Assembly (NCBI GenBank): GCA_944386455.1
Contig: CALXBC010000005.1
Coordinates: forward strand, 1-64,000
DNA: 64,000 nt
Source of the DNA: an uncultured Clostridia bacterium
GTDB taxonomy: Bacteria > Bacillota > Clostridia > Oscillospirales > Ruminococcaceae
Direction: 5' to 3'
A program made the translations under genes and the position numbers. Positions 60,660 to 64,000 of this stretch are shown here, piece after piece (position 1 is the first letter of the stretch; the number at the start of each line of letters is the position of its first letter). Under the pieces are notes generated by a model. It was not told the DNA's origin. It made no database searches and saw nothing but the letters and a program-made list of their open reading frames with translations.

Positions 60660-61565
60660 TTATTTCATCATGCTGGCTACTTCATCCGCAAAATTGTCTT
60701 CTCGTTTCTGAAGGCCTTCCCCTCTCTCATAGCGGATAAAGCCAGTAATTTTGATGCTTCCGCCCAGTTCCTTAGCGGTATTCTCTGTGTACTGGGCAAC
60801 AGTGATATCGCCGTCTTTCACAAACGGCTGCTCAACTAAACAAACTTCCTTATAAAACTTATTGATTCTGCCAATCACCATTTTTTCTGCAATGTTGGCA
60901 GGTTTCCCTTCATTCATCGCCTGAACAGTGAGAATTTCTTTCTCTTTGGCAACAACTTCAGGATCAACAGAATCACGGTCAAGATACTGAGGGGCAGCAG
61001 CAGCGACCTGCATGGCAACGTCTTTTCCATAAGCTTCAAAACCGTCTTTATCGGCGACATCTGTATCAAACATGACCATTACGCCGATTCTTCCCTCACC
61101 GTGAACATAGGGCACCATAACGCCCTCAACCCGTTCAAAACGGCGAATCTGAATATTTTCTCCAATTGTGAGGACTTTTTCCTGAAGCATAGAGGCAACA
61201 TCCTCACCGGACTCATCCTTGCAAGTCATCAATTCATCGACGCTTGCCGGATTGGAAGCCATAATGACCTGAGCTACACGGTTTACAAATTTCACAAACT
61301 CTGCATTTTTAGCAACAAAGTCCGTCTCAGAATTCACTTCCAAAACAACACCGACCTTTTTGGCTTTGTCGACAACAGAAACAACGATACCCTCTGCGGC
61401 AATTCTGCCTGCTTTTTTTGCAACCGCAGCAAGACCTTTTTCACGTAAAATCTCAATTGCCTTATCCATATTGCCGTCAGCCTCAGACAGCGCCTTTTTG
61501 CAGTCCATCATACCACAGCCGGTTCTCTCACGCAGTGTTTTCACATCATTTGCAGTAAATGCCAT
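60660..61565 (-). CDS. tsf: Elongation factor Ts
   Basis: This encodes 301 aa. The N-terminal VKTLRERTGCGMMDCKKAL (EF-Tu contact), EVNSETDFVAKN and the dimerisation core DKDGFEAYGKDVAMQVAA are diagnostic. It recycles EF-Tu-GDP. It follows rpsB after 72 nt with no terminator, the standard operon. Confidence 0.97.
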   Translation of the reverse strand: MAFTANDVKTLRERTGCGMMDCKKALSEADGNMDKAIEILREKGLAAVAKKAGRIAAEGIVVSVVDKAKKVGVVLEVNSETDFVAKNAEFVKFVNRVAQVIMASNPASVDELMTCKDESGEDVASMLQEKVLTIGENIQIRRFERVEGVMVPYVHGEGRIGVMVMFDTDVADKDGFEAYGKDVAMQVAAAAPQYLDRDSVDPEVVAKEKEILTVQAMNEGKPANIAEKMVIGRINKFYKEVCLVEQPFVKDGDITVAQYTENTAKELGGSIKITGFIRYERGEGLQKREDNFADEVASMMK

Positions 61566-61637
61566 AGTGAATCAATCCTTTCATTTATAATCAAGATAAA
61601 ATGGACGGACGTTTGGGTCCGCCCATTCAAACGGTTC

Positions 61638-62414
61638 TTATTCAGCAGTTTCCTCTGCTGCTTCTGCTTCAGCAGGAACTTCTTCTGTGATTTCCTCTTC
61701 CGCAGCAGCTTCCTCGACAACAGCTTCTTCCTGTCCCTGTCTGCCTTCGATCACAGCATTAGCCATGGCACCGGCGATCAGTTTGACCGCACGAATTGCG
61801 TCGTCATTTCCCGGAATCACATAATCAATTTCATCCGGATCACAGTTGGTGTCTACAATCGCGATTATCGGAATACCAAGCTTATGAGCTTCAGCAACAG
61901 CGATTCTTTCCTTCCTCGGGTCTACAATAAAGAGCGCGCTGGGAAGTTTTTCCATGTTTTTGATACCGCCCAAATATTTTTCAAGCTTATCAATTTCAAG
62001 ATTCAGCTTGACAACTTCTTTTTTAGGCAGAAGATCAAATGTACCATCCTCAGCCATCTGTCTGAGCTGTGCCAGTCTCTGGATTCTGCGCCGGATCGTA
62101 TTAAAGTTTGTCATCATGCCGCCCAGCCAGCGTGCATTGACAAAGTGCATCCCACAGCGTTCTGCCTCTTCTTTTACAGAATCAGCAGCCTGTTTTTTGG
62201 TGCCGACAAAGAGAATCTCTCCGCCGTCAGCCGCGATATCACGGACAAACATATAAGCCTCATCCAGCTTTTTGACGGTTTTCTGCAGGTCGATAATGTA
62301 AATGCCGTTTCTTTCTGTGAAGATGTATCTTGCCATCTTCGGGTTCCATCTTCTTGTCTGGTGTCCGAAGTGAACACCTGCTTCAAGAAGCTGCTTCATT
62401 GATACTACTCCCAT
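61638..62414 (-). CDS. rpsB: 30S ribosomal protein S2
   Basis: This encodes 258 aa. [32 protein letters not shown] and the C-terminal [20 protein letters not shown] are diagnostic. AAGGAGG precedes the ATG. The last 30 or so residues are a repetitive Ala/Glu tail. The 5' leader of about 110 nt contains G+C-rich hairpins around GCGCGG and CGCGAAC and may serve S2 autoregulation. Confidence 0.97.
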   Translation of the reverse strand: MGVVSMKQLLEAGVHFGHQTRRWNPKMARYIFTERNGIYIIDLQKTVKKLDEAYMFVRDIAADGGEILFVGTKKQAADSVKEEAERCGMHFVNARWLGGMMTNFNTIRRRIQRLAQLRQMAEDGTFDLLPKKEVVKLNLEIDKLEKYLGGIKNMEKLPSALFIVDPRKERIAVAEAHKLGIPIIAIVDTNCDPDEIDYVIPGNDDAIRAVKLIAGAMANAVIEGRQGQEEAVVEEAAAEEEITEEVPAEAEAAEETAE

Positions 62415-62530
62415 GGTAGTGCCTCCTTATTTGGTTAAAATTTACCCTCCGCAAAAGTTCGCGATCCTGCGACAGCGATAAACCGCGCTGCACCGTGCAA
62501 AATCCACTTCTGCGTGCGTATTGCTTATCT

Positions 62531-62559
62531 ATTTTATCATAATAATTCCATTATTGCAA
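62531..62559 (-). promoter_or_regulatory. Promoter of rpsB-tsf
   Basis: TTGCAA (62559-62554), a 17-nt spacer and TAAAAT (62536-62531) lie about 117 nt upstream of the rpsB start codon. Confidence 0.75.
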
Positions 62560-62619
62560 GCATTTTTTTCATTTTTGCGCTTTTTTATCAGATTTCATCT
62601 TTATCTGTAATCCATTCAT

Positions 62620-63204
62620 CTACAAAACAACTGCTTCCAAATCGGGAAACGGAATGACAGGTCGGACGGTTGTCTCATGTTCTCCCAGTATTTTTTCCAT
62701 CCACACCATATTATACCATCTTCCAAATTTATAACCGCATTTATAAAATCTCCCGATAGTGCGGTAACCTAAATGCGTATGAAATTGTATGCTGTCTGTT
62801 GTCAGATATTCATCCTCTGTTTCCGGGCAGCTGATACAGGCATAAAAATTCAGAATGTGCTGCGCCTTCGAAACCTGCTCCAATGTGTCATATAAAATTC
62901 TGCCAATTCCCTGTCTTCTTTTGTCTTTCCTGAGATAAATGGATGTTTCTGCTGACCAGCTATAGGCGGCTCTGCCTATAAACGGTCCTGTATAAGCATA
63001 GCCCAAAATCCTTTCATTCTCTTCTGCGACAAGAAACGGATACCTTTTCAGCGTATGGCTGATTCTGTTTTTAAATTCTTCCAGCGTTGGAACATCATAT
63101 TCAAAAGTGACTGCAGTCTCCCTGACATAGGGTTCATAAATTCCAAGCAATTCTTCCGCATCATTCGCCGTTGCCGCTCGAATTTGTATTTCTTCTCTTT
63201 TCAT
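62620..63204 (-). CDS. GNAT N-acetyltransferase (phosphinothricin-acetyltransferase-like)
   Basis: This encodes 194 aa from the ATG at 63204, with GGAAGGAA upstream. IRAATANDAEELLGIYEPYV at the N-terminus, the acetyl-CoA loop DKRRQGIGRILYDTL and FHTHLGYRTIGRFYKCGYK are those of PAT/YncA-like acetyltransferases. The substrate is unknown, although many relatives acetylate amino-group analogues such as methionine sulfoximine. It lies 29 nt after the membrane-protein gene. Confidence 0.9.
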   Translation of the reverse strand: MKREEIQIRAATANDAEELLGIYEPYVRETAVTFEYDVPTLEEFKNRISHTLKRYPFLVAEENERILGYAYTGPFIGRAAYSWSAETSIYLRKDKRRQGIGRILYDTLEQVSKAQHILNFYACISCPETEDEYLTTDSIQFHTHLGYRTIGRFYKCGYKFGRWYNMVWMEKILGEHETTVRPVIPFPDLEAVVL

Positions 63205-63233
63205 GTTCTGTTCCTTCCTGATTGCATCAGAAA

Positions 63234-63737
63234 TCACCATGCCCCGTGACAAAAAAGCCGTTCTGCCACGAAAGTGAATAAAGTTGTCAGACCATTTGAC
63301 AACAAAACAGCCAAAAGAAGTCTTTTCTTACTTTCGGCTTTCTTCCGAAAGAACAAATAAACCAAAGGTACCTCCACCAAAAGCGTCAGCAGCAAATATG
63401 CAACTGAAACCATATAAATAGGCAATTTGTCCAAATATTCCAAATAGCCAATTCCAAATTGTCCCATTCCCCAGAACCACTCTAAAAGCGAAGGGGCAAT
63501 AAATGATAACAAATTACCAATTCCAACAACAAGAAGTATTTTGCCCCAATGCTTTACATTAGCAAAAAAATAGATGAAACTGCATTCAACAGCCAGTGTA
63601 ATGACGATCACAACCGGAAAAACAGTATAAGGGCGTACAGATGAAATCCATCTCCAAGATGAATTAGCAAATGCTGTCAACTGACAAGGCAAAAGGAATC
63701 CCAGAGCAGTCAATAGGCTGCAAACTGATCTTTTCAT
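63234..63737 (-). CDS. Membrane protein with signal-like N-terminus, unknown function
   Basis: This encodes 167 aa from the ATG at 63737, with GGAG upstream. A signal-peptide-like segment ends LTAFANS (about residue 25). Four hydrophobic helices follow (about 40-60, 66-86, 107-130 and 145-163). It has no recognisable motif. It is followed by the acetyltransferase gene and may share its transcript. Confidence 0.7.
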   Translation of the reverse strand: MKRSVCSLLTALGFLLPCQLTAFANSSWRWISSVRPYTVFPVVIVITLAVECSFIYFFANVKHWGKILLVVGIGNLLSFIAPSLLEWFWGMGQFGIGYLEYLDKLPIYMVSVAYLLLTLLVEVPLVYLFFRKKAESKKRLLLAVLLSNGLTTLFTFVAERLFCHGAW

Positions 63738-63864
63738 TTGTACTTCACTCCACTCCTCAAACGGTGTTTTCATTCTAGCATGAACCTATTTTAAATACAA
63801 TTACAAATTAATTACATTTGATGGCAATTTTCTGCTTGTTTTTTAAAAGTTTGAAAATTTGACG

Positions 63865-63893
63865 TTGCAATTTTTCCGGCTTTGGGTTATAAT
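63865..63893 (+). promoter_or_regulatory. Promoter of the gene cut by the window end
   Basis: TTGCAA (63865-63870), a 17-nt spacer and TATAAT (63888-63893) lie about 75 nt before the ATG at 63968. Confidence 0.8.
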
Positions 63894-63967
63894 GAAGATG
63901 TTTGTTAGGAAAATATCAATTTTCTTATGTAAATAAATAGGCGGTTGCCTTTTGAAAGGATGTTTTT

Positions 63968-64000
63968 ATGTTAGTATCAGCAAAAGAAATGCTTGACAAA
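63968..64000 (+). CDS. fba: Probable class II fructose-bisphosphate aldolase, 5' end only
   Basis: Only 11 codons are visible (MLVSAKEMLDK), preceded by GAAAGGATG and a good promoter. The LVS-x-KEML opening is the usual start of clostridial class II fructose-1,6-bisphosphate aldolases, which continue with a YAVGQFN motif just outside the window. With so few residues the call is tentative. Confidence 0.5.
   Translation, partial: MLVSAKEMLDK

Overview
The window looks like chromosome from a low-to-mid GC, endospore-forming, strictly anaerobic Firmicute of the Clostridia. It is most probably an Oscillospirales (Clostridium cluster IV) type organism. The evidence is the sporulation set (spoVG, yqfC, yqfD, ylbJ-like, spoVB-like, spoIVFB with a SpoIVFA-like M23 protein), a T-box leader, an L10 leader, Shine-Dalgarno sites of the AGGAGG type and the classic Firmicute operon orders. 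Placement at family level is inference. No rRNA, tRNA or CRISPR array was seen.

Layout. (1) 1-1840: two small integral-membrane proteins and a broken small gene that resemble accessory cargo, a terminator, then a cysteine-rich DUF1540 protein. (2) 1970-4540, minus: aspartate carbamoyltransferase with a fused PyrI-type zinc module, a small Cys protein and a YlbJ-type sporulation membrane protein. (3) 4693-13641, plus: yqfC-yqfD-phoH-ybeY-dgkA-era-yqzL-recO-mutS2-xer, a sporulation, ribosome-maturation and DNA-maintenance run. (4) 13654-18554, minus: spoIVFB and an M23 partner, then a tryptophan-type ABC importer downstream of a T-box leader with a UGG specifier. A 236-bp palindrome-rich IS200/IS605-like remnant sits between leader and operon. 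(5) 18573-23791: phosphatase, TIGR04076 protein, aldo/keto reductase, spoVG, glycosyltransferase and a SpoVB-like flippase. (6) 23843-33865: a hexuronate cluster (uxaC, uxuA, SDR fructuronate reductase, eda, kdgK) with two paralogous TIM-barrel epimerases and two paralogous Gfo/Idh/MocA oxidoreductases, and a divergent AraC regulator. (7) 34386-37841, minus: rpmG-secE-nusG-rplK-rplA and rplJ-rplL. (8) 38285-40909, plus: a 59-aa sortase-substrate-like protein, gltX, an HD phosphohydrolase and a membrane protein. (9) 41314-53422, minus: yicC-remA-gmk-rpoZ-priA-def-fmt-yugP-rsmB-rlmN-prpC-prkC. (10) 53606-62414: pnp, rpsO, apgM, a pseudouridine synthase, radC, a serine beta-lactamase-fold hydrolase, tsf and rpsB. 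(11) 62620-64000: acetyltransferase, membrane protein and the first codons of a probable class II fructose-bisphosphate aldolase.

The most unusual signal is a dispersed intergenic element present twice (40970-41272 and 60398-60617). The copies share both ends but differ in their cores. Each is bracketed by an exact duplication (29 and 33 bp) of the local rho-independent terminator, and in both cases the left junction falls after the third T of the T-tract. This looks like a small self-contained RNA or insertion element that targets terminators. Other notable items are the PyrB-PyrI zinc fusion, the remnant splitting T-box from operon, a large structured leader before pnp, a perfect 11-bp palindrome before the Xer recombinase, and the tiny IPQTG-bearing membrane protein.
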